From: Mastigocoleus sp. MO_188.B34
Lineage (GTDB): Bacteria > Cyanobacteriota > Cyanobacteriia > Cyanobacteriales > Nostocaceae
Direction of reading: 5' to 3'
Assembly: GCF_030065675.1 (NCBI RefSeq)
Contig: NZ_JASJDK010000031.1
Location: 1 to 49,759 of the forward strand
Length of the DNA stretch: 49,759 nucleotides
In this document: piece by piece, positions 17,802 through 26,354 of the stretch
How the letters are laid out: each line of letters opens with the position of its first letter
Numbering within the stretch: position 1 is the first letter of the stretch
Notes under the pieces: generated by a model
The model's input: only the letters and a program-made list of their open reading frames with translations
Databases searched by the model: none
What the model was told of the DNA's origin: nothing
Translations under genes and position numbers: made by a program

Positions 17802-18473
17802 ATGATGAATCTCAAAAATATTAATACTACTTTGAAGAGTTTTAGTAAGCAAAATTTAACTATTGCTGTTTATTTTGCGAGTTTTTGCAGTATACAAACC
17901 CTATCAGTACAAGCTGCACAAATCAACTTCGAACAAGAGTTTGCTTCTGAGAATAGACAAGATATCACAGAACTAGTTTTGCAGTTACAAGAATATTCTT
18001 TAAATCAAGATTTTCAATCGCAAAAACAACTGTCCCATGATCGCAAGGTTAACAATAATATCAAGCAAGGTAGTAAAAATCAAGAGAATGCAGCTGCTAA
18101 AGATTTAGTAAAAAATCTGCAAAATTTTGGTGATGATGGTGGTACAAGTTTGGGTACGATTCTTCCAGTAGGAGCGATGATATCCTTATGTTTGTATGCC
18201 CATGCTTCTGAAGACGATGATGATTCCGATGCTAAAAAATCTTCATTGCTGTGCTATATGCCATTGCTAATAACCCTAGCAGATCTATTTAAAGATGGTG
18301 ACACAAAGCAAAATTTAATTGATAATGGCTTCCAAGGTGGAGATAAAAAGAATGATATACCTTTAGACAAAAAAGCGGTACCTGAACCTCTGAGTCTAGC
18401 TGGTACTGCAATAGCAGGAATTATGGGATATTCGATGAAGCGCAAATGTAATGAGAATAAAGTTAAGGCTTAA
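17802..18473 (+). CDS. PEP-CTERM sorting-signal protein
   Basis: A 223-aa exported protein. An N-terminal signal peptide (FASFCSIQTLSVQAAQ) is followed by a Gln/Asn-rich region and hydrophobic stretches around ILPVGAMISLCLYAHA and LLCYMPLLITLADLF. An acidic SEDDDDSDA segment lies between them. The C-terminus has the PEP-CTERM pattern: VPEP (DNA 18378-18389), a hydrophobic helix SLAGTAIAGIMGY, then the basic tail KRK. Such proteins are processed by exosortase and often end up outside the cell or in biofilm matrix. No exosortase gene is in the window. The start is one of two adjacent ATGs at 17802 and 17805. Confidence 0.8.
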   Translation: MMNLKNINTTLKSFSKQNLTIAVYFASFCSIQTLSVQAAQINFEQEFASENRQDITELVLQLQEYSLNQDFQSQKQLSHDRKVNNNIKQGSKNQENAAAKDLVKNLQNFGDDGGTSLGTILPVGAMISLCLYAHASEDDDDSDAKKSSLLCYMPLLITLADLFKDGDTKQNLIDNGFQGGDKKNDIPLDKKAVPEPLSLAGTAIAGIMGYSMKRKCNENKVKA

Positions 18474-18525
18474 AAAATAATAGTCACTCTTTATTGAGCA
18501 CTGTTTACAAATTTAAATAATTGCT

Positions 18526-18563
18526 TACCAATTACCAATTATCAATTACCAATTACCAATCAT
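18526..18563. repeat. Heptameric tandem repeat (ATTACCA type)
   Basis: About five copies of ATTACCA, one with a T substitution (ATTATCA). It lies between the convergent PEP-CTERM and kinase genes. A related array is at 22138-22190. It belongs to the cyanobacterial STRR class. Confidence 0.75.
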
Positions 18564-18571
18564 TGGAATAA

Positions 18572-20122
18572 CTACCTTGCAATAATTGCACCATCTAAAT
18601 TAGCACCATCTAAATTAGCACCATCTAAATTAGCACCCGTTAGATTAGCATTTTTCAAATTTGCACCCTTTAAGTTTGCATCCTTAAGATTCGTTCCCCA
18701 CAAGTTGGAATTCCGAAGATTGCTATTCATAAGATTAGCTGCTTCAAGGTTAGCATGTACCAAATTGGAATTTTCCAAGCTAGCACCTTCTAGATTTGCA
18801 CCTTGCAAGTTTGCATCTACCAAATTATTCAGTGCAAGGTTTGCACCTTGAAGATTCGCACCTTCTAGGTTTACACTTCCAAGATTAGATGATTTGAGAT
18901 TAATCTTTTTCAGATTGGCATTTTTTAGTTGTGAATTCTCCAAATTAGAGTTTTCTAAATTCGCATTCTCTAAGTTTGTACCATTTAAATTCGTAGATGC
19001 TAAATAAGCAAATGATAAGTTACAAGCCTGACACTCTCTAGTTTTGTATAGTTGATTCAAGGGACGATTCTTCTCATACTTGAAAGTTGTAATATTGCTG
19101 GCGATTATAGCTCCAATTGCCATAACTGCAAAAATTATTAGTCGTTTTTTATTATTTATGATGCGAGTTAATATTCTTTTATCTTCAGTACGAACAACAG
19201 TATTTATAGAATTTATTTCTTGTAAAGCTTTTGCCGCATTTGGATAACGACGTTCGACATTTTGTTCTACCATCTTTGTTAACCATCTAGCAAATTTATT
19301 AGTAATTTTTGGTAATAGTTTTTCAATGTCGAAACGATAATTGCTATCCATTAATTTACCGATTTCAAGTGAAGGAGTATTACTTAATAAACAAATTAAA
19401 GTAACTCCTAAACTATATAAATCTGATGCCTGAGTTAGAGTATAACCACAAATACTTTCAGGTGCCATAAAACCTGGAGTTCCAACTAAAATACCACTTA
19501 GAGGAACTTTTTCATTTTGTAGGCGTGCAAAGCCAAAATCAACTAAATAAGCATTACATTGCTCATCAACTAAAATATTTTCTGGTTTAATATCTCGATG
19601 AATAATTGGTGGGTTGAGTTCCTGGAGATAAACTAATATTTCTAAAACTGAGATTGCTATTTTTTTGATTTCTTCAATAGTAAAACTATGTTTTTCTTCT
19701 AAGGAAGAAGCATTTCTATATTCTTGAACAAGGCAAAAACCCTCCGGAGTCTCAAAAGAATCCAAATATCGAGGTATCCGTGGATGGTTGAGTTGTTTTA
19801 AAAGTTCTATTTCGTGTTGATAAGCTTTAAAACCAGACCAATTACTATCTTTTTGGACAAAGCGAAATTCTTTGATTATTACATCTGTCCCAGATGTGAC
19901 CGTCTTTCCAATGTAAGTAATACGTCCTCCTTCTCGGTTACAGCCTACTTCTTGAGTCACTTCATAACCGTTAATAGAGAAATATGGATATTTACGAAAA
20001 TTTCCATCTATTTTACTTTGATTTTGGTTTTGATAATTTTGATTTTTGTTTTGATAATTTTGATTTTTGTTTTGATTTTGATGATTGTTATTGGAAAAGT
20101 TATGATAAGATTTATCGGACAT
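18572..20122 (-). CDS. Ser/Thr protein kinase with pentapeptide repeats
   Basis: A 516-aa membrane kinase. An Asn/Gln-rich N-terminus (residues 8-37) is coded by a 21-bp tandem DNA repeat near 20025-20085. The Hanks-type kinase domain (about 50-310) carries the lysine motif VIIKEF, the catalytic loop IIHRDIKPEN with HRD at 175-177, DFGFA and the APE-like segment GFMAPES. A membrane helix (LIIFAVMAIGAIIASNI) follows. The C-terminal 150 residues are A(N/D)L-type pentapeptide repeats, which fold as a right-handed beta helix. This architecture is frequent in filamentous cyanobacteria. The catalytic residues look intact, so an active kinase is likely; the substrate is unknown. Confidence 0.95.
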   Translation of the reverse strand: MSDKSYHNFSNNNHQNQNKNQNYQNKNQNYQNQNQSKIDGNFRKYPYFSINGYEVTQEVGCNREGGRITYIGKTVTSGTDVIIKEFRFVQKDSNWSGFKAYQHEIELLKQLNHPRIPRYLDSFETPEGFCLVQEYRNASSLEEKHSFTIEEIKKIAISVLEILVYLQELNPPIIHRDIKPENILVDEQCNAYLVDFGFARLQNEKVPLSGILVGTPGFMAPESICGYTLTQASDLYSLGVTLICLLSNTPSLEIGKLMDSNYRFDIEKLLPKITNKFARWLTKMVEQNVERRYPNAAKALQEINSINTVVRTEDKRILTRIINNKKRLIIFAVMAIGAIIASNITTFKYEKNRPLNQLYKTRECQACNLSFAYLASTNLNGTNLENANLENSNLENSQLKNANLKKINLKSSNLGSVNLEGANLQGANLALNNLVDANLQGANLEGASLENSNLVHANLEAANLMNSNLRNSNLWGTNLKDANLKGANLKNANLTGANLDGANLDGANLDGAIIAR

Positions 20123-20243
20123 ATTATTGAATTATTTCATTTTTACAAACAAAACTATTGACCATAATTAATATTCAAATAAATTTTAATATTCTTTCTG
20201 TCTGAGCTATATAAATTATTTTCAACGACAATGTGAATCTAGC

Positions 20244-20290
20244 GCAAAGATGTATAGATAATAAAAAAATTCTTACATCTTTGCATTTTT
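20244..20290. terminator. Strong hairpin between kinase and hydrolase genes
   Basis: GCAAAGATGTA (20244-20254) and TACATCTTTGC (20274-20284) are perfect 11-bp arms, followed on the plus strand by six Ts. Both neighbours are on the minus strand, where the T-tract falls on the wrong side. It may end antisense plus-strand transcription or only stabilise the 3' end of the hydrolase mRNA. Confidence 0.5.
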
Positions 20291-20311
20291 TATGAGTAGT
20301 TTACAAAAAAG

Positions 20312-21205
20312 TTATAAAGATTTCAGCCACTCTGTAATTTGGTGGTTGACAATATCTGGAACTTCGTCATGGGGACAATGACCAGCACCAGAAATAGGAA
20401 CAATTTTAATCTGCTTTCCAGCTTCTTTTGCTTGTTCATAAATCTTGGCTCCAGTAATTGGCGTCCAGGGATCTTCTGCACCCCAAATAACTAGCAATGG
20501 TACATCTACTTTTGGTAGTAAATCATTAGGAGAAGGTCCAGGAGGTGCAGTAAGAATCGATGCAAAAACCTCTCTTGCTCCAGGATCGCACGAAGGCTGA
20601 TAAAGCATTTCTACAAGTTCGTCAGTAACAGCTTCTCGGTTACGATAAACTTGGTAAAGAGTACGACGAATTTGAGATTTACGACGAATATTATTAAAAA
20701 CAACTTGGCCTGTTATTGGATGGCTAACTAACTTATTAAAAGCTCCCATGACAAATCTTAAGGGTGGGTTTAATTCATGGGGGCGATGGCTCAAACCTCC
20801 TGCAGAATTAATAAGTACTGTAGCTTCAGTAATTTCTGGATGTTCTGCAGCTACAGTTAGGCTTAAAAGTGCACCAATAGAATTACCAATAAATACAGCT
20901 TTTTCTTGAATATGTTGCTCCCAGAAATCCTTCAGTAGTTCTACCCATACTTCTACTGAATAATCAATTGCTGCTTTTTCCGAACCACCAAAACCCAGAA
21001 GATCCAATACAAAAACTTGATAACCAGCATTGGCTAGTACTGGAATATTTTTTCGCCAATGTCCAATAGAAGCACCAAAACCATGTACTAAGACCAAAGG
21101 TTGTCCGGAACCCATTACGGTGTATTGAATTTTGTAACCTTTCCAAATCCAAAATAGTTTTTCAAAGGAATTTTGTGTTGAGAGGTGCTGTGTAGTTACA
21201 GTCAT
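20312..21205 (-). CDS. Alpha/beta hydrolase
   Basis: A 297-aa alpha/beta hydrolase fold protein. It has the oxyanion motif LVHGFGASIGHWRKNI, the nucleophile elbow GNSIGA with Ser109, an acid candidate in IWGAEDPWTP and the terminal histidine in GAGHCPHDEVPD. It resembles the plant and cyanobacterial group that includes pheophytinase-like and other plastid hydrolases, but I cannot name the substrate. The triad is complete. It is monocistronic; the start at 21205 has no competitor. Confidence 0.9.
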   Translation of the reverse strand: MTVTTQHLSTQNSFEKLFWIWKGYKIQYTVMGSGQPLVLVHGFGASIGHWRKNIPVLANAGYQVFVLDLLGFGGSEKAAIDYSVEVWVELLKDFWEQHIQEKAVFIGNSIGALLSLTVAAEHPEITEATVLINSAGGLSHRPHELNPPLRFVMGAFNKLVSHPITGQVVFNNIRRKSQIRRTLYQVYRNREAVTDELVEMLYQPSCDPGAREVFASILTAPPGPSPNDLLPKVDVPLLVIWGAEDPWTPITGAKIYEQAKEAGKQIKIVPISGAGHCPHDEVPDIVNHQITEWLKSL

Positions 21206-21247
21206 TGTTAAGATTCATAAAGCTTTTTTAATATCTTAGTATTTATT

Positions 21248-21330
21248 GGGGGTTGGGGATTGGGGATTAGGGTGAGCCCGCGCCTAACGGCGTTAGCATA
21301 GCGTGGCGTTAGCCATATGGGATTGGGTAA
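21248..21330. repeat. Heptamers (GGGGATT) plus 47-bp repeat, left copy of an inverted pair
   Basis: GGGGATT-type heptamers (about 21248-21270) adjoin a GC-rich 47-bp unit at 21272-21318. That unit reads GTGAGCCCGCGCC... through to GGCGTTAGCCATAT. The exact reverse complement is at 25267-25313, also next to CCCAATC heptamers. Confidence 0.8.
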
Positions 21331-21377
21331 TATCAAATCCTAAACTTAAGCTTCAATTGCAATTTTTAGTATTTACC

Positions 21378-21450
21378 CTTACGCTACTTCCCACGCTTCA
21401 CACACTTCTCACACTTCCCACACCTCCCACACTTCCCACACTCACTCCCT
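21378..21450. repeat. C-rich tandem repeat (CCCACACTT type)
   Basis: About six degenerate 9-bp copies related to CCCACACTT. A plus-strand frame through it only translates the repeat. It ends about 75 bp before the small secreted protein gene. Confidence 0.6.
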
Positions 21451-21522
21451 GCCATCTTGATGTCATATTCATCCCTCAATATAAAAATTGTCAGGCTCAA
21501 AGATATTTGAGGTTATCTCAAG

Positions 21523-21858
21523 ATGAAATCTAAGCTGCTACCAATTTTGGCTGCATCTGCTGCATTGACTTTTATTTTTCCTATTTCAGCTTTTGCTGGT
21601 AATCAAGCGAAGAAAGCAAACTTAACCGAAGCCCAGAAAACTCAACTGGAGCAGGTGAAAAACAACGCACGTTCTGAAATTGAAGCTGTTTTAACAGCCG
21701 AACAACAAACAGAATTACAAAATGCTTTGGACAATGGTCAAAAAATGAAAGCTGCTGTCCGCAATTTAAATCTTTCTTCCGAACAGCAGTCGCAGCTAGA
21801 TCGAATTATGCAATCTGCTAAACAGCAGAAACGTGCAATCTACAACAGTCAAAATTAA
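21523..21858 (+). CDS. Small exported Spy/CpxP-like protein
   Basis: A 111-aa protein with a clear signal peptide (MKSKLLPILAASAALTFIF...AFAG). The mature part is almost wholly helical, Gln- and Lys-rich, with LTEAQKTQL, LTAEQQTELQ and LSSEQQSQLD. These resemble the LTxxQ motif of the periplasmic Spy/CpxP family, whose members bind misfolded proteins or metals. The match is by pattern only. It stands alone, with a likely terminator about 210 bp downstream. Confidence 0.75.
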   Translation: MKSKLLPILAASAALTFIFPISAFAGNQAKKANLTEAQKTQLEQVKNNARSEIEAVLTAEQQTELQNALDNGQKMKAAVRNLNLSSEQQSQLDRIMQSAKQQKRAIYNSQN

Positions 21859-22065
21859 ATCAAACAAAGTTTAAGACATACAAAGTTCAAACAGGAGGAT
21901 ATCGTCCCAATACAAATTACATTACAGTTTTTTCCTTCAAGTAGTTAATTACTACTGTTACTTGATAGTAAATATGTATTGCTATCTTGTACCCACACCT
22001 AATTCCTTAGATAGGACTGTTTGGTTCTGTCTGTTCCTTATACTCTTATACTCAAAACAGTGTTT
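21859..22065. other. Possible 3' region of the Spy-like transcript
   Basis: No gene is visible between the Spy-like gene and the terminator hairpin at 22067. AGGAGG at 21893-21898 is not followed by a usable reading frame. Confidence 0.3.
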
Positions 22066-22066
22066 A

Positions 22067-22101
22067 AAATCCCGCCTACTATCCAGTATTCGGGATTTTT
22101 T
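22067..22101 (+). terminator. Rho-independent terminator
   Basis: The stem AAATCCCG (22067-22074) pairs with CGGGATTT (22091-22098) and runs into six Ts. It fits the end of a plus-strand transcript starting at the Spy-like gene. Confidence 0.7.
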
Positions 22102-22137
22102 GTAGTTGATTTTTAGTAATTGATTTTTTGTTATTTA

Positions 22138-22190
22138 ATTACCAAATACCAAATACCAAATACCAATTACCAATTACCAATTACCAATCA
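22138..22190. repeat. Heptameric tandem repeat (TACCAAA/TACCAAT)
   Basis: About seven heptamers: first TACCAAA copies, then TACCAAT copies. Same family as 18526-18563. It lies downstream of mnmA (minus). Confidence 0.8.
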
Positions 22191-22291
22191 TATCGTTTCC
22201 GTTTGCTTTGGAATGATTTAAAAGGTGATTGAGAAAACTCTACACCTCTGTGCGTACAAAATATATAATTCCGATGCTCACGGATTTGATA

Positions 22292-23350
22292 TCACCCATC
22301 AAACCGTTCAATAATTCCACCACCAAGCACTTTTTCTCCGTCATACCATACTGCAGCTTGTCCGGGGGTGATACTGAACTGCAGTTCGTCAAATACTACA
22401 CGGGCGCGAGAATTTTCTAAGGGAATAATTGTGACTGGTACGGGCTGAGAACGATAACGAATTTGTACTTCTGCTTTAATGGGAGCACATGGTTCAGCCA
22501 TGGAAACCCAGTTTACTCTCTCTACATTACATTCTGGCAGTGTAGCCTTGGTGCGATCGCCGACAATCACTTTGTTATTAATTGCATCTAGAGCAATCAC
22601 ATATAAAGGTTCTGGAGCTGAAACACCTAAACCTTTACGCTGTCCAATGGTATAGTGATGAACACCATCATGTTGACCCAATACTTTACCGTTTGCGTCA
22701 ACAATTTCGCCCTTCTTTGGAGCTAGATATTTATCTAAAAATGCTCGCATTGAGCCATTGCTTTCTACCAAGCATAAGTCTTGACTTTCGGGCTTGTCAG
22801 CGGTTTTCAACCCATATTCGCTAGCAATTCGCCGAGTATCACTTTTTTGTAATTCTCCCAAGGGAAATATGGAAGCAGCGAGTAAATCTTGAGATAGATC
22901 GTACAGGAAATAAGATTGATCTTTATTGCGATCGGCAGCTCTTAATAGTTCATGGCGTCCGCTATTCTCGTTATAGCAGATACGAGCATAATGACCTGTG
23001 GCAATTTTTTCGCTGTCTAAGGTTTCCCGGGCGTAGCGCACCATGGGACCAAACTTAACAGTTTTATTACATTGAGAGCAAGGTAAAGGTGTGACGCCAG
23101 TACTATAACCAGTTAGCAAGTAATCTACAATGTTGGTCTGAAAAACTTCCCGAATATCAACTACATGATGGGGAATACCTAGCTGTTCGCAGATGTAAGC
23201 CGCATCAACCATACCTTCAGAGCAACACTGTCCTTTCCCTTTCATCAGCCAAAGGGTGAGACCAATTACTTCATAACTTTGATTGTGCAATATGGCGGCA
23301 GCAGTGGAACTATCAACGCCACCTGAAAGACCAACTACGACTTTTTTCAT
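22292..23350 (-). CDS. mnmA: tRNA-specific 2-thiouridylase MnmA
   Basis: A 352-aa enzyme that thiolates U34 of tRNA-Lys, -Glu and -Gln. The N-terminal PP-loop is GLSGGVDSS. The catalytic cysteine pair lies in the CSQCN segment and the SQDLCLV segment. ATGHYARI and the C-terminal [11 protein letters not shown] plus [12 protein letters not shown] motifs complete the family pattern. The length is standard. It is divergent from the nnr gene, with about 200 bp between them. Confidence 0.98.
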   Translation of the reverse strand: MKKVVVGLSGGVDSSTAAAILHNQSYEVIGLTLWLMKGKGQCCSEGMVDAAYICEQLGIPHHVVDIREVFQTNIVDYLLTGYSTGVTPLPCSQCNKTVKFGPMVRYARETLDSEKIATGHYARICYNENSGRHELLRAADRNKDQSYFLYDLSQDLLAASIFPLGELQKSDTRRIASEYGLKTADKPESQDLCLVESNGSMRAFLDKYLAPKKGEIVDANGKVLGQHDGVHHYTIGQRKGLGVSAPEPLYVIALDAINNKVIVGDRTKATLPECNVERVNWVSMAEPCAPIKAEVQIRYRSQPVPVTIIPLENSRARVVFDELQFSITPGQAAVWYDGEKVLGGGIIERFDG

Positions 23351-23548
23351 CTTGGTAAATGTGCTAGGCGACTCTATATAACCTAACAGCTACAAGCATA
23401 AATTGATTGGTCTTTATAGTAAATAGCTCATAATTTTTAAAGAATTAGGCATTAGTAATGGGAATTTGGGAGTAAGCAGCGACCAACAAGCAGATCGGTA
23501 GCTAAAGATAACTGCTAACTTTGAACTGATAACTCAGTACCAGAATCG

Positions 23549-25153
23549 ATGCAGTACAGACAAGCAGCTATAGACCAATTTGTAGTAACAGCCCAGCAAA
23601 TGCGGGACATTGAGGGACGAATTTTTGCCGCTGGAATCCCTGTAGCCGCTCTGATGGAAAAGGTTGCAGGGCTTATTACCCATCGCATTATGCAACTTTT
23701 TCCCATTTCTTTATCTTCACCTTTATCTTCCCATCGAATCGGAGTATTAGTTGGTCCCGGTCATAATGGTGGTGATGCTTTGGTTGTTGCGCGGGAGTTA
23801 CACTTTCGTGGATATGAAGTTTATGTGTATCACCCACTTTTTAAACAAAAAGAACTAACCTCCCAGCATTTAAAGTACGTGGAAAGTTTGGGTATTCCTT
23901 GCTATCAATCCGTTGACAAATTAAAAAATTGCGATCTATTTATTGATGGGTTGTTTGGTTTTGGGTTGCAAAGAACAATTGCAGAACCTGTCGCCAGTGC
24001 GATCGATCTAATTAATCAATTGAATAAACCAGTTGTTAGCATTGACGTACCATCTGGTTTGCATACAGACACAGGTGAAGTATTAGGAATTGCTATTCGT
24101 GCTACATACACTTTATGTCTTGGTTTATGGAAACTTGGTTTATTGCAAGAATCAGCTTTGGAATACGTCGGTAAAGCTGAACTAATCGACTTTGATATTC
24201 CATTGGCTGACATAGAAGCAATTTTGGGAGGATCCCCGAAGATTAAACGCTTCACCACACAAATAGCACGATCCATTATTGGTAAAGAAAAAACATCTAC
24301 AAATTCAACTTTATTACCTCGTAAACTTGTTACTCACAAGTATAAAGAAGGACATTTATTATTAGTTTGTGGTTCTCGTCGCTATCCTGGAGCCGCTATT
24401 TTGACTAGTTTAGGTGCCCGCGCTTCTGGTGTTGGTATGTTAACAGTAGCCGTACCAGAATCCCTTAAGCATTTAATGATATCAAAGTTACCGGAAGCTT
24501 TAATTATCGGTTGTCCGGAAACTGAATCTGGTGCAATTTCCCAGTTATTACCCGATAATATCGATCTAAATTCATTTACTGCGATCGCTTGTGGTCCAGG
24601 ATTAACATTTGATGCAGTTTCAGTTGTTAAGCAAGTATTGAATAGTAATGCGCCTTTAATCTTAGATGCAGATGCTTTAAATATTCTGGCTCAAATGAAA
24701 AATCCTTGGATCGAACAAGGAACTATGGATAAAACAAGAAAAGCCACAACAATTTTCACCCCCCATCTTGGTGAATTCTCTCGCTTGTTTCCCAAAATAA
24801 ATGAGAAAAACCAAGAGCGGATCAAAGCTGTGAAGAAAGCGGCTAAACAAAGCGGGGCAATTATATTGTTAAAAGGTCCAAGAACTGCGATCGCAAACCC
24901 CCAAGGTGATATTTGGATTAATCCTGAAAGTACTCCAGCCCTGGCTCGTGGCGGTAGTGGTGACGTATTAACAGGTTTAATGGGTGGTTTATTAGCGCAA
25001 TCAATTTCTCGTGAAATTACACCCGATATCGTTACTGCACTTGCTGCATGGTGGCACTCCCAAGCCGGGATATTAGCAGCTGTAGAACGTACAGAGTTAG
25101 GAGTAGATGCATTTACATTGACTCAATATTTAATGCGGGTAGTAAGTTTTTGA
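23549..25153 (+). CDS. nnr: Bifunctional NAD(P)HX epimerase/dehydratase
   Basis: A 534-aa metabolite-repair enzyme. The N-terminal YjeF_N epimerase domain (about 1-230) has GPGHNGGDALVVAR and SIDVPSGLHTDTG. The C-terminal ADP/ATP-dependent dehydratase (about 260-530) has ACGPGL, ILDADALN and ARGGSGDVLTG. Together they interconvert the R and S forms of hydrated NAD(P)H and restore NAD(P)H. The fused arrangement is usual in bacteria. The start at 23549 keeps the complete epimerase N-terminus (TAQQMRDIE). Confidence 0.96.
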   Translation: MQYRQAAIDQFVVTAQQMRDIEGRIFAAGIPVAALMEKVAGLITHRIMQLFPISLSSPLSSHRIGVLVGPGHNGGDALVVARELHFRGYEVYVYHPLFKQKELTSQHLKYVESLGIPCYQSVDKLKNCDLFIDGLFGFGLQRTIAEPVASAIDLINQLNKPVVSIDVPSGLHTDTGEVLGIAIRATYTLCLGLWKLGLLQESALEYVGKAELIDFDIPLADIEAILGGSPKIKRFTTQIARSIIGKEKTSTNSTLLPRKLVTHKYKEGHLLLVCGSRRYPGAAILTSLGARASGVGMLTVAVPESLKHLMISKLPEALIIGCPETESGAISQLLPDNIDLNSFTAIACGPGLTFDAVSVVKQVLNSNAPLILDADALNILAQMKNPWIEQGTMDKTRKATTIFTPHLGEFSRLFPKINEKNQERIKAVKKAAKQSGAIILLKGPRTAIANPQGDIWINPESTPALARGGSGDVLTGLMGGLLAQSISREITPDIVTALAAWWHSQAGILAAVERTELGVDAFTLTQYLMRVVSF

Positions 25154-25200
25154 TCCTTACACTTAATAGTTACATTACTTACTTTATAGAGTCGTTCAAG

Positions 25201-25330
25201 CCCAATCCCTAATCCCCAGTCCCCAGTCCCCATATGCCGCTTGCGGCGGCACGCAGTGCTATCCCGATATGGCTAACGCCACGCTATGCTAACGCCGTTA
25301 GGCGCGGGCTCACCCCAATCCCCAATCCCT
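25201..25330. repeat. Heptamers plus 47-bp repeat, right copy of an inverted pair
   Basis: CCCAATC- and CCCCAGT-type heptamers (25201-25231) precede a GC-rich stretch with GCCGCTTGCGGCGGC. The 47-bp unit at 25267-25313 follows, then more CCCAATC heptamers. The unit is the exact reverse complement of 21272-21318. Confidence 0.8.
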
Positions 25331-25406
25331 TCTCCAGGTAGACTTGAGAATTAGGAAAAGTTGTGACAATAATGACGGCGAATCTAATTTTTGAAGAATT
25401 TATTCT

Positions 25407-26300
25407 ATGGATTTTGGTATTTTTGATTTATTCTGGATTTTCTTATTATTGTCTTCACTGCAACCGATTTGGCAAAAACGTCGAATAGAATATCGGCGCT
25501 TTAGCTCTATTCAAGAATTTCAAAAAAAACGCAAGAGTCGGGTAATACTTCTAATCCATCGCCAAGAATCTATTAGTTTCTTAGGCATTCCCTTATCTCG
25601 CTATATAACCATTGAAGATTCCGAGCAAATATTGCGAGCTATTCGTCTTACTCCCCCTGATGTGCCTATAGATTTAATATTGCACACACCGGGTGGTCTG
25701 GTTTTAGCAACTGAACAAATTGCTAGGGCATTAATCCGCCATCAAGCAAAAGTTACCGTATACGTGCCCCACTATGCGATGAGTGGCGGTACGATGTTAG
25801 CTTTAGCTGCTGATGAAATAATTATGGATCCCAATGCTGTACTAGGACCTGTAGATCCCCAGCTTGGTAATTATCCTGCTGCCAGTATTATTAAGGTTGT
25901 CGAAGAAAAACCCATTAGTGAAGTTGACGATCAAACTCTGATTATGGCGGATATCGCCCGTAAAGCAACCAAGCAAGTACAAGAATTTGTCCGTACTTTA
26001 CTCAATGATTGTATCCCCAAACAAAAAGTTAAATCGGAAGATATCGAACGGATAATCGAAGCTTTAACAACTGGACAAGTAACCCACGATTATCCCATTA
26101 CGGTTGAAGAAGCAACGAAAATGGGGCTGCCCATTACAGTCGGGCTGCCCCGGTCTGTTTACGACCTGATGGATCTGTACCCTCAACCGCAAGGTGGACG
26201 CCCGACAGTGCAGTACATTCCCATGCCTTATGATGACGGTCGTCCAACTCTACCGGTTCCCAAAGGAAGACCATTGGAGGAACCTAGTCATATGAACTAG
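25407..26300 (+). CDS. SDH-family ClpP-fold membrane serine protease
   Basis: A 297-aa protein of the serine dehydrogenase proteinase (PF01972-type) group. An N-terminal membrane helix (FGIFDLFWIFLLLSSLQPIW) precedes a ClpP/SppA fold. Typical strands are IDLILHTPGGLVLATEQIARAL and VTVYVPHYAMSGGTMLALAADEI, with the predicted nucleophile Ser126. MDPNAVLGPVDPQLG follows. Such proteins are thought to cleave membrane or stress-damaged proteins. The tail (PQPQGGRPTVQYIPMPYDDGR) is Pro/Gly-rich. It converges on the PG-binding protein gene, with 54 bp between them. Confidence 0.88.
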   Translation: MDFGIFDLFWIFLLLSSLQPIWQKRRIEYRRFSSIQEFQKKRKSRVILLIHRQESISFLGIPLSRYITIEDSEQILRAIRLTPPDVPIDLILHTPGGLVLATEQIARALIRHQAKVTVYVPHYAMSGGTMLALAADEIIMDPNAVLGPVDPQLGNYPAASIIKVVEEKPISEVDDQTLIMADIARKATKQVQEFVRTLLNDCIPKQKVKSEDIERIIEALTTGQVTHDYPITVEEATKMGLPITVGLPRSVYDLMDLYPQPQGGRPTVQYIPMPYDDGRPTLPVPKGRPLEEPSHMN

Positions 26301-26354
26301 AAAAGTTGCCATTAAGTGGCCAATTATTAGCTATTAATTTCTAGCTTGTATTTT

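Noticed and set aside
21303-21533. Plus-strand 76-codon frame
   Set aside because: It translates the 47-bp repeat and the CCCACACTT repeats, and overlaps the start of the Spy-like gene.
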